NCBI GenBank assembly: GCA_016706865.1 | Contig: JADJIS010000003.1 | Location: 1,550,001 to 1,614,000 of the forward strand | DNA length: 64,000 nt | Origin: Bacteroidota bacterium | Lineage (GTDB): Bacteria > Bacteroidota > Bacteroidia > Chitinophagales > BACL12 | Direction: 5' to 3' | Translations under genes and position numbers: made by a program | In this document: one piece after another, positions 1 through 6,466 of the stretch | Layout: every line of letters begins with the position of its first letter | How positions within the stretch are numbered: position 1 is the stretch's first letter | Notes under the pieces: model-generated | The model's input: the letters and a program-made list of their open reading frames with translations, nothing else | Database searches by the model: none | What the model was told of the DNA's origin: nothing

Positions 1-114
1 CACGGACTTAAACCTTCATTAGAATGTTATGAGGTGTGTGATAATGGTTGGATAAGTTTTATGGAAAGTTTTCACGATTACATAACCACTGGCATGGGCA
101 CTCCTTTTGGGTAA
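1..114 (+). CDS. SRPBCC/AHSA1-family protein, C-terminal fragment
   Basis: The window opens inside a reading frame that ends at TAA 112-114 and encodes 37 residues. The tail matches the last helix of AHSA1 (Aha1-like, START-superfamily) proteins: a tryptophan-led 'W-x-x-F-x-x-S-F-x-x-Y' stretch followed by TGMGTPFG, the usual TGKGTPF ending. Such proteins bind small hydrophobic ligands and are commonly clustered with VOC and YciI genes, as here. The N-terminal three quarters lie outside the window. A second, complete member of the superfamily is at 3913-4329. Confidence 0.7.
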   Translation, partial: HGLKPSLECYEVCDNGWISFMESFHDYITTGMGTPFG

Positions 115-115
115 T

Positions 116-264
116 GGATCACGGATTTAAAGGATTTCGCGGGTTTCACAGATTTACTTAATATTTAATTACACCCTGCATGCCCTGCGTCCTCTGCGAT
201 CTCTGCGGGGAACAAAAACATTTGGATCACAGATTATATGGATTACGCGGATTTCGCTGATTTA
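116..264. repeat. Degenerate word repeats (ggatcac...gattt and ctctgcg families)
   Basis: Two copies of a loose unit starting ggatcac and continuing with gattt/ggattncgcgg words lie at 116-159 and 224-264. Between them is a second word family (ccctgcg, cctctgcg, ctctgcggggaac) at about 175-212. Neither codes for protein. Similar word-like intergenic repeats occur in many Bacteroidota genomes (general knowledge). They sit between the SRPBCC fragment and the TfoX gene. Confidence 0.5.
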
Positions 265-339
265 ATTGTTTTTGGAATTTAGTGAACCAAAACTTTGAAG
301 CTCCTGCTGGAAATAACAAATATTTTTTATTTTTATCCC

Positions 340-684
340 ATGGCATACAACGAAAAATTAGCGGAACGCATACGCGAGAAACTTGGGGATGTTCCTAATG
401 TGGAAGAAAAACGAATGATGGGTGGTTTAACATTTATGGTAAATGATAAAATGTGTGTAGGCATCATAAAAGATGATCTTATGTGTCGCATAAACCCGGA
501 ATTTCATGCAAAGGCAGTGGAGCAACGCGGATGCAGAACCATGGATTTTACAAATAGACCCATGATAGGTTATGTACTAATTGATGAGACAGGAATGAAA
601 TCAAAAAAGGATTTCGATTATTGGATCGAACTCGCACTTTCCTTTAATGACCTGGCAAAATCCTCTAAAAAGAAGAAAAAATAA
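340..684 (+). CDS. TfoX N-terminal domain protein
   Basis: A 114-residue protein matching the stand-alone TfoX N-terminal domain: an N-terminal helix (NEKLAERIREKL), the signature EEKRMMGGLTFMVNDKMCVGI, a central beta sheet and a C-terminal KSKKDFDYWIELAL helix, then a lysine-rich tail. In gamma-proteobacteria TfoX/Sxy controls competence, but the short single-domain versions in Bacteroidota have no settled role. The ATG at 340 is chosen over an upstream in-frame TTG at 295 because the extra 15 residues do not belong to the family. Its neighbours are other small stress or detox-type genes. Confidence 0.85.
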   Translation: MAYNEKLAERIREKLGDVPNVEEKRMMGGLTFMVNDKMCVGIIKDDLMCRINPEFHAKAVEQRGCRTMDFTNRPMIGYVLIDETGMKSKKDFDYWIELALSFNDLAKSSKKKKK

Positions 685-730
685 AATTAACTTCCTGGAT
701 GATTCACGAAGAATAATTCTTTTGTGCTAT

Positions 731-764
731 GTCGCAAAACACCCTTTTTAAGTCACATACACAC
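731..764 (+). promoter_or_regulatory. Candidate AraC-type operator (direct repeat, 21-bp spacing), copy 1
   Basis: GTCGCAAAACACCC starts at 731, and a related half-site, GTCACATACACAC, starts exactly 21 bp later at 752. The same 14-mer, again followed 21 bp later by a GTC...CAC half-site, is found at 3772-3805. Direct repeats two helical turns apart are typical AraC-family binding sites. This copy lies about 80 bp upstream of the DoxX gene start. Binding by the regulator encoded at 2772-3749 is inference. Confidence 0.5.
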
Positions 765-843
765 AGTATTTGCATTCCGAACAAAACTGACCTTTGTTTT
801 TATTAAATTAATTCAGGTTTTAATAAAACTCAAAACAAAAACA

Positions 844-1236
844 ATGAAAAGAACTAAAATTTTATACTGGGTATTTACAGGGTTGTTCGGAGCATTTATG
901 CTTTTTTCTGCAATCCCTGATCTTTTAACAGTTCCGGATGCAGTCAAAATGGTGCATGATGATCTTGGATATCCTGTTTATATTATACCGTTTTTAGGAT
1001 TGGCAAAAATTCTCGGAGTGATCGCAATAATTATTCCCGGATTTCCAAGAATAAAAGAATGGGCTTATGCAGGATTAGCATATGATTTAATTGGGGCTAC
1101 TTACTCATTGTATTGCATCGATCCGTCGCCAAAAGGTTGGATGGGAATGTTGGGACCTATTTTAATAGGAGCGCTATCATATTATTTTTATCACAAAAAA
1201 TTAAAATCCTTTACTGCATCTCAAACTACAATTTAA
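844..1236 (+). CDS. DoxX-like integral membrane protein
   Basis: A 130-residue protein with four predicted membrane segments: about residues 7-24, 45-65, 72-90 and 98-115. The order and motifs (F-x-A-x-P-D at the end of helix 1, LGLAKILGVIAI in helix 2, KEWAYAGLAYDLIGA in helix 3) fit the DoxX-like family of small quinone-reductase-associated or redox-linked membrane proteins. ATG 844 is chosen because the upstream GTG at 724 would add 40 residues of unrelated sequence that overlaps the candidate operator. It probably heads an operon with the DUF4287 and DUF1905 genes (gaps of 5 and 6 bp). Confidence 0.85.
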   Translation: MKRTKILYWVFTGLFGAFMLFSAIPDLLTVPDAVKMVHDDLGYPVYIIPFLGLAKILGVIAIIIPGFPRIKEWAYAGLAYDLIGATYSLYCIDPSPKGWMGMLGPILIGALSYYFYHKKLKSFTASQTTI

Positions 1237-1241
1237 TTATT

Positions 1242-1460
1242 ATGTCATTTCAAGCATATCTCGATAATATTCAAACCAAAACAGGTAAGTCGCCTGAGGA
1301 TTTTAAAAAATTAGCGAAACAAAAGGGCTTTTTAGAAAATGGTGAACTTAAATCCACTGTAAAAGCCGGAGAAATTGTTAATTGGCTAAAAACGGATTTC
1401 GATTTGGGACACGGACACGCGATGGCTATTTTTGCTTTGCTTAAGGGTAAAAAAGAATAA
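1242..1460 (+). CDS. DUF4287 domain protein
   Basis: A 72-residue protein starting MSFQAYLDNIQTKTGKSPEDF and ending with the GHGHAMAIFALLKG signature of the DUF4287 family. It is small, helical and soluble, and its function is unknown. The start at 1242 lies 5 bp after the DoxX stop and excludes an upstream in-frame extension that would overlap DoxX by more than 100 bp. In many genomes this domain is fused to or sits beside a DUF1905/YdeI-type protein, which matches the next gene here. Confidence 0.9.
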   Translation: MSFQAYLDNIQTKTGKSPEDFKKLAKQKGFLENGELKSTVKAGEIVNWLKTDFDLGHGHAMAIFALLKGKKE

Positions 1461-1466
1461 AATATT

Positions 1467-1913
1467 ATGCAATTTAAAACGGTATTACTACAAGCAGGCA
1501 AAACAGCGACCGGATTTGAAATTCCTGCCGAAGTAGTTGAAAAATTAGGTGCGGAAAAAAAACCTCCGGTTAAAGTTACCATAAACGGATATACCTATAG
1601 AAATACCATTGCTGTTATGGGAGGAGTTTATATGATCGGTGTTAGTGCATTACATCGGGAGGGTGCGAATATAAAAGGTGGAGATAAAATTACAGTGAAT
1701 ATCGAACTAGATACGGAAGAACGAATTGCAGAGGTTCCGGCAGATCTTGAAAAAAGATTAAAAAAAGATCCTGTAGCCAAAAAGAATTTTGACGCACTTT
1801 CCTATAGCAAAAAACGCGCATTCATTATTCCGATCAACGATGCAAAAACAGAAGAAACCCGACAAAGAAGAATTGAAAAAACTTTAGAATTATTAAAGGA
1901 AAATAAAAAGTAA
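1467..1913 (+). CDS. DUF1905 + YdeI/OmpD-associated domain protein
   Basis: A 148-residue protein. Residues 1-85 form the DUF1905 beta barrel (GFEIPAEVVEKLGAEKKPPVKV, then YRNTIAVMGGVYMIGVS). Residues 100-148 form the bacteriocin-protection/YdeI-type helical tail (FDALSYSKKRAFIIPINDAKTEETRQRR). The family has no proven biochemical role; YdeI homologues have been linked to resistance to peptides and envelope stress. It begins 6 bp after the DUF4287 gene and is probably cotranscribed with DoxX and DUF4287. Confidence 0.9.
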   Translation: MQFKTVLLQAGKTATGFEIPAEVVEKLGAEKKPPVKVTINGYTYRNTIAVMGGVYMIGVSALHREGANIKGGDKITVNIELDTEERIAEVPADLEKRLKKDPVAKKNFDALSYSKKRAFIIPINDAKTEETRQRRIEKTLELLKENKK

Positions 1914-1964
1914 AATATCTATTTTTTTTATTCATAATATTTAATCATAACTAAAAATAATAAG

Positions 1965-2399
1965 ATGGCAAGAACAAGCACTTATCTCAATTTTACCCGA
2001 AACACTGAAGAAGCATTTAATTTTTATAAATCCATTTTTGGAGGAGAATTTGGTAGAAATGGCATCGCAAGATTTAAGGATATACCACCCTCCGACGATA
2101 TGCCACCCTTAGCTCCCGGCGACGAAAATCTCGTGATGCACATTGAATTGGAAATTACCGGTGGACATAAGTTAATGGGAACCGATGCACCGGAAACCAT
2201 GGGCTTTACAGTGAATTTTGGAAATAATATGCACATCAACCTCGAACCTGACACGAAAGAAGAAACCAAAAAATTATTTGATGCATTATCGCAAGGCGGC
2301 AAAATAACAATGGAACTTCAGGACATGTTTTGGGGGGATTATTTTGGAAGTTGTATCGATAAATTTGGTGTGCAGTGGATGTTTAATTGTGCATCGTGA
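1965..2399 (+). CDS. VOC-superfamily (PhnB-like) protein
   Basis: A 144-residue PhnB-type member of the vicinal oxygen chelate superfamily: STYLNFTRNTEEAFNFYKSIFGGEF at the N-terminus, a central HIELEITGGHKLMGTDAPE strand pair, and the typical MELQDMFWGDYFGSCIDKFGVQWM ending. These proteins resemble glyoxalase/bleomycin-resistance dimers and usually have unassigned substrates. A related gene, 4350-4772, shares the FWGxxFG...DK(F/Y)G ending. This gene is followed directly by a tandem repeat array. Confidence 0.9.
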   Translation: MARTSTYLNFTRNTEEAFNFYKSIFGGEFGRNGIARFKDIPPSDDMPPLAPGDENLVMHIELEITGGHKLMGTDAPETMGFTVNFGNNMHINLEPDTKEETKKLFDALSQGGKITMELQDMFWGDYFGSCIDKFGVQWMFNCAS

Positions 2400-2411
2400 T
2401 TAATGAGGTGA

Positions 2412-2782
2412 GTGGTGAGAATGCTCCAACCTGGAAAAAAGTTTAAGGTGAAAACCCAAATCTCTAATGGTAGCTGCACCGGACTCACGATTCACGAAAA
2501 TGAGTAATGAGAAATGAGTAATGAATTTGATCCGAGTTGGATTAAAGCTTCCGATCTATTTGGTGAGTGGTGAGTGGTGAGAATGCTCCATCCCGGAAAA
2601 AGGTCCAAAGTCAAAATCCGAGCTCCAATGGTTGCAATAATGGACTCACGATTCACGCCTCACGATTCACGAAAATGAGTGGTGAGAAGGTTCCATCCCG
2701 GAAAAAAGTTCAAAGTCAAAATCCGAGCTCCAATGGTAGCAGTGACGGACTCACGATTTACGATTGACGGTTCACGAAAATG
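2412..2782. repeat. Intergenic tandem repeat array A (about 105-bp unit, three copies)
   Basis: Copies begin with gtggtgagaa at 2412, 2574 and 2679. The last two are 105 bp apart and nearly identical; the first is diverged and separated by an extra segment with gagtaatgagaaatgagtaatg words. Each unit runs ggtgagaat/gg-(g)ctcc/ttccatcccggaaaaa-...-ccgagctccaatgg-...-gactcacgattcacg and ends tcacgaaaatg. The right end of the array supplies the stop codon and last codons of the convergent AraC gene (stop 2772-2774). The array shares tcacgattcacg words and a gttccatcccgga word (inverted) with array B at 8941-9407. It is not a CRISPR: there are no regular spacers. Confidence 0.75.
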
Positions 2783-3749
2783 TTTGTTTATTATACTTAT
2801 TCCTATATTCCACCGGCGTAAGTCCCGTAATTTTTTTAAAGATAGTTCTGAATGCTTTTGTATCAGTATACCCAACATCAAACATTACTTCATTAATATT
2901 TTTTCTGCTTGTTTCAAAACTTCTTTTTGCGGCTTCCATTTTAATGCGATGAATATATTCTAATACTGTATTGTTGGTAGCCAGTTTAAATCGACGCTCA
3001 AAACTTCTTCTGCCAACAGAAACTTTGTTTGCCAGATCATCCACGGATATTTTTTCGGCATAATTTTTTTCTATGAATTCCTGCGCTTCCTTTACTTCAT
3101 TATCGCTGTGATTTTTTTGTCCCTTGAATAAAGCAAATGTTGTCTGACTATCTCTATCAATATCAATGGCAAAATATTTTGACGCAAGAATTGCAGTTTC
3201 TCTGTCGGTATATTTTTCCACCAAATGCAAAAGTAAATTCCAATAAGAATTTGCTCCACCGCTGGAATAAATTCTATTTTCCTCGGTAATGATACTACCA
3301 TCCACCATTTCTACTTCAGGAAACATTTCTCTGAACTCATTTTGAAATCCCCAATGCGTGGAACATTTTTTTCCATCGAGCAAACCTGTACTGGCAAGTA
3401 AAAAAGCACCAACACATAAAGATGCAACCTCTGCCCCACCCTCATACTGATCGGTGATCCAAGGAATTAAATCTTTGTTTAAATGGATGGCATTTTTCAT
3501 ATCCCCAAAAAGTGCCGGAATAAAAACCAGATCGGTACTTTTAACATCCTTAATTTGTTTATCCGTATGAACGGAAAATATTCCATCGTTAAGCTTAACC
3601 TCCTTCTTAAGACCAACCAGCTGTATATTGAACAAAGGTTCCTTCCCCGAAATCATCAAAAATTGATTTACTGCGGAAAATAGATACTGCGGATCAGCAA
3701 TTGCCTGCATTACTGATGATTCCGGTACGAGAATGCTTACGTTTTTCAT
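2772..3749 (-). CDS. GlxA-type AraC-family transcriptional regulator
   Basis: A 325-residue protein. Residues 1-190 are a DJ-1/PfpI-like (glutamine-amidotransferase-fold) sensor domain with VASLCVGAFLLASTGLLDG around the nucleophile elbow and CSTHWG after it. Residues about 220-320 are the double helix-turn-helix AraC domain (ISVDDLANKVSVGRRSFERRF, then GYTDTKAFRTIFKKITGLTPVEYR). Such regulators sense small metabolites by mechanisms that are mostly unknown. The last codons and the TGA stop fall in the tcacgaaaatg end of repeat array A, so the C-terminus has been remodelled by the repeat. It is divergent from the SRPBCC operon, and the intergenic region carries a candidate operator. Confidence 0.92.
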   Translation of the reverse strand: MKNVSILVPESSVMQAIADPQYLFSAVNQFLMISGKEPLFNIQLVGLKKEVKLNDGIFSVHTDKQIKDVKSTDLVFIPALFGDMKNAIHLNKDLIPWITDQYEGGAEVASLCVGAFLLASTGLLDGKKCSTHWGFQNEFREMFPEVEMVDGSIITEENRIYSSGGANSYWNLLLHLVEKYTDRETAILASKYFAIDIDRDSQTTFALFKGQKNHSDNEVKEAQEFIEKNYAEKISVDDLANKVSVGRRSFERRFKLATNNTVLEYIHRIKMEAAKRSFETSRKNINEVMFDVGYTDTKAFRTIFKKITGLTPVEYRNKYNKQTFS

Positions 3750-3771
3750 GATTCAAAGATATAAAAAATCT

Positions 3772-3805
3772 GTCGCAAAACACCCCAATATTGTCATTTT
3801 AACAC
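3772..3805. promoter_or_regulatory. Candidate AraC-type operator (direct repeat, 21-bp spacing), copy 2
   Basis: GTCGCAAAACACCC at 3772 is identical to the 14-mer at 731 and is again followed 21 bp later, at 3793, by a GTC half-site (GTCATTTTAACAC). It lies in the 163-bp region between the divergent AraC gene (start 3749) and the SRPBCC gene (start 3913), so it could give autoregulation plus control of the 3913-5994 genes. Confidence 0.55.
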
Positions 3806-3912
3806 ATTGTTTTTAATTCTATATGCCCCATCTTTGTATCACAAATCAAATAATTTTACAATCTATAAGGAAAGCAAAACTATTTAATTTACTAACTTAA
3901 AAAATACAAATT

Positions 3913-4329
3913 ATGACAAGTAACATGATCACTATTGAAGCATTAATAAATGCACCAATAGAAAAAGTATGGAAATTCTGGACCAAACCAGAACACATTA
4001 TGGTATGGAATGCAGCTTCCGACGATTGGCATACTCCTTCTGCCACAAATGATCTGAGAACAGGAGGAAAATTCACCTCACGAATGGAAGCAAAAGACGG
4101 CAGTTTTGGTTTTGATTTTGAAGGCATTTATGATGAAGTAATAAATATGGAGCTAATTAAATACAGCATGGCAGACGGAAGAAAAGTGCAGGTAGATTTT
4201 ATTAAGGAGGGTAATAATACTCAAATTATTGAAAAATTTGATCCGGAAAGTGTAAATCCCATTGACATGCAAAAAACAGGTTGGCAGGCTATTCTGAATA
4301 ATTTTAAAAAATACACTGAGGCTAATTAA
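3913..4329 (+). CDS. SRPBCC/AHSA1-family protein
   Basis: A 138-residue START-superfamily protein: ITIEALINAPIEKVWKFWTKPEHIMVWN, the usual first strand and helix, then GGKFTSRMEAKDGSFGFDFEGIYDEV, and the closing helix MQKTGWQAILNNFKKYTE. The fold makes a hydrophobic ligand cavity. In Bacteroidota these genes typically sit beside VOC and YciI genes, as here. An in-frame ATG at 3925 is also possible. It is probably the first gene of an operon running to about 5994 and is divergent from the AraC regulator. Confidence 0.9.
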   Translation: MTSNMITIEALINAPIEKVWKFWTKPEHIMVWNAASDDWHTPSATNDLRTGGKFTSRMEAKDGSFGFDFEGIYDEVINMELIKYSMADGRKVQVDFIKEGNNTQIIEKFDPESVNPIDMQKTGWQAILNNFKKYTEAN

Positions 4330-4349
4330 ATACCTCCTAAATAAATTTA

Positions 4350-4772
4350 ATGGCACAGATTAATTCCTATTTAACCTTTAGTGGAAACTGCAGGGAAGCA
4401 ATGCTTTTTTACCAAAAATGTTTGGGTGGTGAACTTGTTTTACAAACCATTGGAGATTCACCTCTTGCAAAACAACTGCCTGCAAAAATGAAAGAATTTA
4501 TTTTGCACGCTACCTTAACAAAAAATGAATTAATACTCATGGGTTCTGATATGGTTGCAGAAGGCGGATTAATTAAAGGCAATGCAGTTTCACTTTCTAT
4601 AAATTGCAGTAGTGAAAAAGAAATTTTATCTTTCTATAAAAAACTTTCCGTGGGAGGAAATGCCGATCACCCATTAGAAGACACTTTTTGGGGAGCATTA
4701 TTTGGCGATCTTACCGATAAATATGGTAATCATTGGTTATTAAGTTTTGATAAGAACATCAATAAAAAATAA
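4350..4772 (+). CDS. VOC-superfamily (PhnB-like) protein
   Basis: A 140-residue PhnB-like VOC protein: NSYLTFSGNCREAMLFYQKCLGGELVLQTIGDSP, then KEFILHATLTKNELILMGSDMV, and EDTFWGALFGDLTDKYGNHWLL at the end. It is a paralogue of the protein at 1965-2399. No catalytic assignment can be made. It starts 20 bp after the SRPBCC gene, and the RibD-type reductase gene starts 3 bp after its stop, so the three are very probably cotranscribed. Confidence 0.9.
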   Translation: MAQINSYLTFSGNCREAMLFYQKCLGGELVLQTIGDSPLAKQLPAKMKEFILHATLTKNELILMGSDMVAEGGLIKGNAVSLSINCSSEKEILSFYKKLSVGGNADHPLEDTFWGALFGDLTDKYGNHWLLSFDKNINKK

Positions 4773-4775
4773 ATT

Positions 4776-5330
4776 ATGAGACATTTAAGTGTTTACAATT
4801 TCCTTTCCCTGAATGGTTGTTATAAAGGATTAAATGGTGACATTAGTTGGCATCAACATGGAGCTGAGGAAAATTCCTTTTCGGAAAAAAGTATGGAACC
4901 CGGAAATACACTGCTTTTCGGAAGAATTACCTATGAAATGATGGCCGGATATTGGTCGTCACCGGCTGCGTTTGAACAATCGCCGGTTGTGGCAGAGGGA
5001 ATGAATAAGGCAGAAAAAATTGTATTTTCTACCACTTTAAAAACTGCTGATTGGAAAAATACCCAACTGATAAAAGAGAATATTGTAGAAGAGGTTAGAA
5101 AATTGAAACAAAGTAATGGTAAAAATATGACCATACTCGGAAGCGGGACAATTATCACCCAATTAGCCGAAGCAAATCTTATTGACAGTTATCAAATAAT
5201 GATAGATCCTGTTGTTATTAAAAACGGAACACCAATTTTTAATAACATACAATGCAATATAAATCTCAAACTAATTGATACAAAAACTTTTAAAAGTGGT
5301 GTTGTACTTTTAAATTACGCAATAGAATAA
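4776..5330 (+). CDS. RibD C-terminal/dihydrofolate-reductase-fold protein
   Basis: A 184-residue protein of the YwjB/YyaP group of RibD-C-like reductases. Signatures: an N-terminal VYNFLSLNGCY strand; NTLLFGRITYEMMAGYW, the NADPH-binding LxGRxTYE motif; KIVFSTTLK; and MTILGSGTIITQLAEANLIDSYQIMIDPVVIKNGTPIF near the C-terminus. The substrate is unknown; true folate reduction is unlikely because the DHFR catalytic motifs are absent. It is closely packed behind the VOC gene in the AraC-linked operon. Confidence 0.9.
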   Translation: MRHLSVYNFLSLNGCYKGLNGDISWHQHGAEENSFSEKSMEPGNTLLFGRITYEMMAGYWSSPAAFEQSPVVAEGMNKAEKIVFSTTLKTADWKNTQLIKENIVEEVRKLKQSNGKNMTILGSGTIITQLAEANLIDSYQIMIDPVVIKNGTPIFNNIQCNINLKLIDTKTFKSGVVLLNYAIE

Positions 5331-5354
5331 ATTAATTATTGTTTCTCTTTAAAG

Positions 5355-5564
5355 ATGGTAGAAGTATTCAAAACAAATGTAGCAGAAGAAGTAGAAGCAA
5401 AATTCTTATTGAATTTACTCAATATAGATTTTCCTTGTTACAAAATAAATTTTGACTTATCTGATTGTGATAAAATATTGAGAGTGGAAGGGGAAAATAT
5501 GGTATTGGATAAAATAATTGATGTTTTGAATCGAAATAATTATGTTTGTATTATTTTAGATTAA
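5355..5564 (+). CDS. Small conserved protein, ferredoxin-like fold suspected
   Basis: A 69-residue acidic protein beginning MVEVFKTNVAEEVEAKFLL, with alternating strand-helix-strand pattern (KINFDLSDCDKILRVEG, then VLDKIIDVLNRNNYVCIIL). The beta-alpha-beta-beta-alpha-beta layout is like heavy-metal-associated (HMA) domains but without a CxxC. Proteins of this type are common in Bacteroidota and lack an assigned function. It is 24 bp after the reductase gene and probably in the same operon. Confidence 0.7.
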   Translation: MVEVFKTNVAEEVEAKFLLNLLNIDFPCYKINFDLSDCDKILRVEGENMVLDKIIDVLNRNNYVCIILD

Positions 5565-5601
5565 AGTATTATTAATTTCATTAACAAACTAAATTTTTAT
5601 T

Positions 5602-5994
5602 ATGGCTATGTTAAAAATCGCCCCGGCCAATATAGATGAATATATTTTCCCATTTCCTTCAGAAACCCAGAAAAAACTGGAACAAATTCGGCAATTGATT
5701 CAGAAGTTAGCTCCTAAAGCTAAGGAAGTAATAAGTTATGGTATGCCAGCATTTAAATTAAATTCGGTAATCGTTTATTTTGCCGGATATAAACATCATA
5801 TAGGATTTTATCCAACATCCACAGGAATTAAAAATTTTGAAAAGGAGTTCGCCAAATATAAATGGTCGAAAGGAGCTGTTCAATTTCCATTGGACGAACC
5901 CTTACCTGTTGCACTAATTACTAAAATTGTAAAATTTAAAATTAAGGAAGATAAGGAAAAAGCAGATGCCAAAAAAAAACTTAAAAACCTGTAA
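5602..5994 (+). CDS. DUF1801 (YdhG/iron-chaperone-like) protein
   Basis: A 130-residue DUF1801 protein: IDEYIFPFPSETQKKLEQIRQLI, PKAKEVISYGMPAFKLN, VYFAGYKHHIGFYP, and KGAVQFPLDEPLPVALITKIVKFKI. The fold is frataxin-like; B. subtilis YdhG is described as an iron chaperone, but most homologues are untested. Two ATGs are possible, 5602 and 5608. The end of the gene overlaps the next one by 29 bp in another frame. Confidence 0.9.
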   Translation: MAMLKIAPANIDEYIFPFPSETQKKLEQIRQLIQKLAPKAKEVISYGMPAFKLNSVIVYFAGYKHHIGFYPTSTGIKNFEKEFAKYKWSKGAVQFPLDEPLPVALITKIVKFKIKEDKEKADAKKKLKNL

Positions 5995-6256
5995 AAAAGG
6001 TCACCAATTTTTTAAGAGCAGCACTTGTCCCGTTTGCCCTATATGCGAGCAGCAACGCAAACCAAAAGACGGTTTATTTTCTCTGCTTTCAGCACCGGCG
6101 CGAAGGGCTTTGGAAAATGAAGGCATATTAACACTTAAACAATTGTCGAAATACACGGAAGCAGAAATTTTAGCACTTCACGGAATGGGTCCGAATGCAA
6201 TGCGTAAACTTCACCTGGTTTTGGATTCTGAACATCTTACCTTTAAAAAAAATTGA
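5966..6256 (+). CDS. Zinc-ribbon + RNA polymerase alpha-CTD-like helix-hairpin-helix protein
   Basis: A 96-residue protein. Residues 9-28 hold Cys residues spaced like a small zinc-binding element (a C at 9, then CPVCPIC around 21-27). Residues 35-85 resemble the RNA polymerase alpha-subunit C-terminal domain: LFSLLSAPARRALENEGILTLKQLSKYTEAEILALHGMGPNAMRKL. That helix-hairpin-helix unit binds DNA or proteins. The start codon lies inside the DUF1801 gene (29-bp overlap), suggesting translational coupling. Fusions of DUF1801 with this domain occur in other bacteria (recalled, not checked). Confidence 0.8.
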   Translation: MPKKNLKTCKKGHQFFKSSTCPVCPICEQQRKPKDGLFSLLSAPARRALENEGILTLKQLSKYTEAEILALHGMGPNAMRKLHLVLDSEHLTFKKN

Positions 6257-6466
6257 ACTCATTTTATAAATTCTGATATTTTTAGGCTTATAAAACAGTA
6301 AAATCAACCTCTGTTGACTACATGAAGCTTAAATAACGTTTTCTTTCCTCAACATTTCCTACTTTTATACCAAATTACACAAAACATATTTACTCTTAGG
6401 TAAATATTAATTGCAAGATTGAATACAATACACTTTACTAAATTACGTCATTAAATAAAAAAACTC

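Noticed and set aside
295..339. N-terminal extension of the TfoX-like protein from TTG 295
   Set aside because: The extra residues are unlike the family, and ATG 340 begins the conserved domain.
2567..2767. 66-codon frame over repeat array A
   Set aside because: Composed entirely of repeat units, with no family resemblance.
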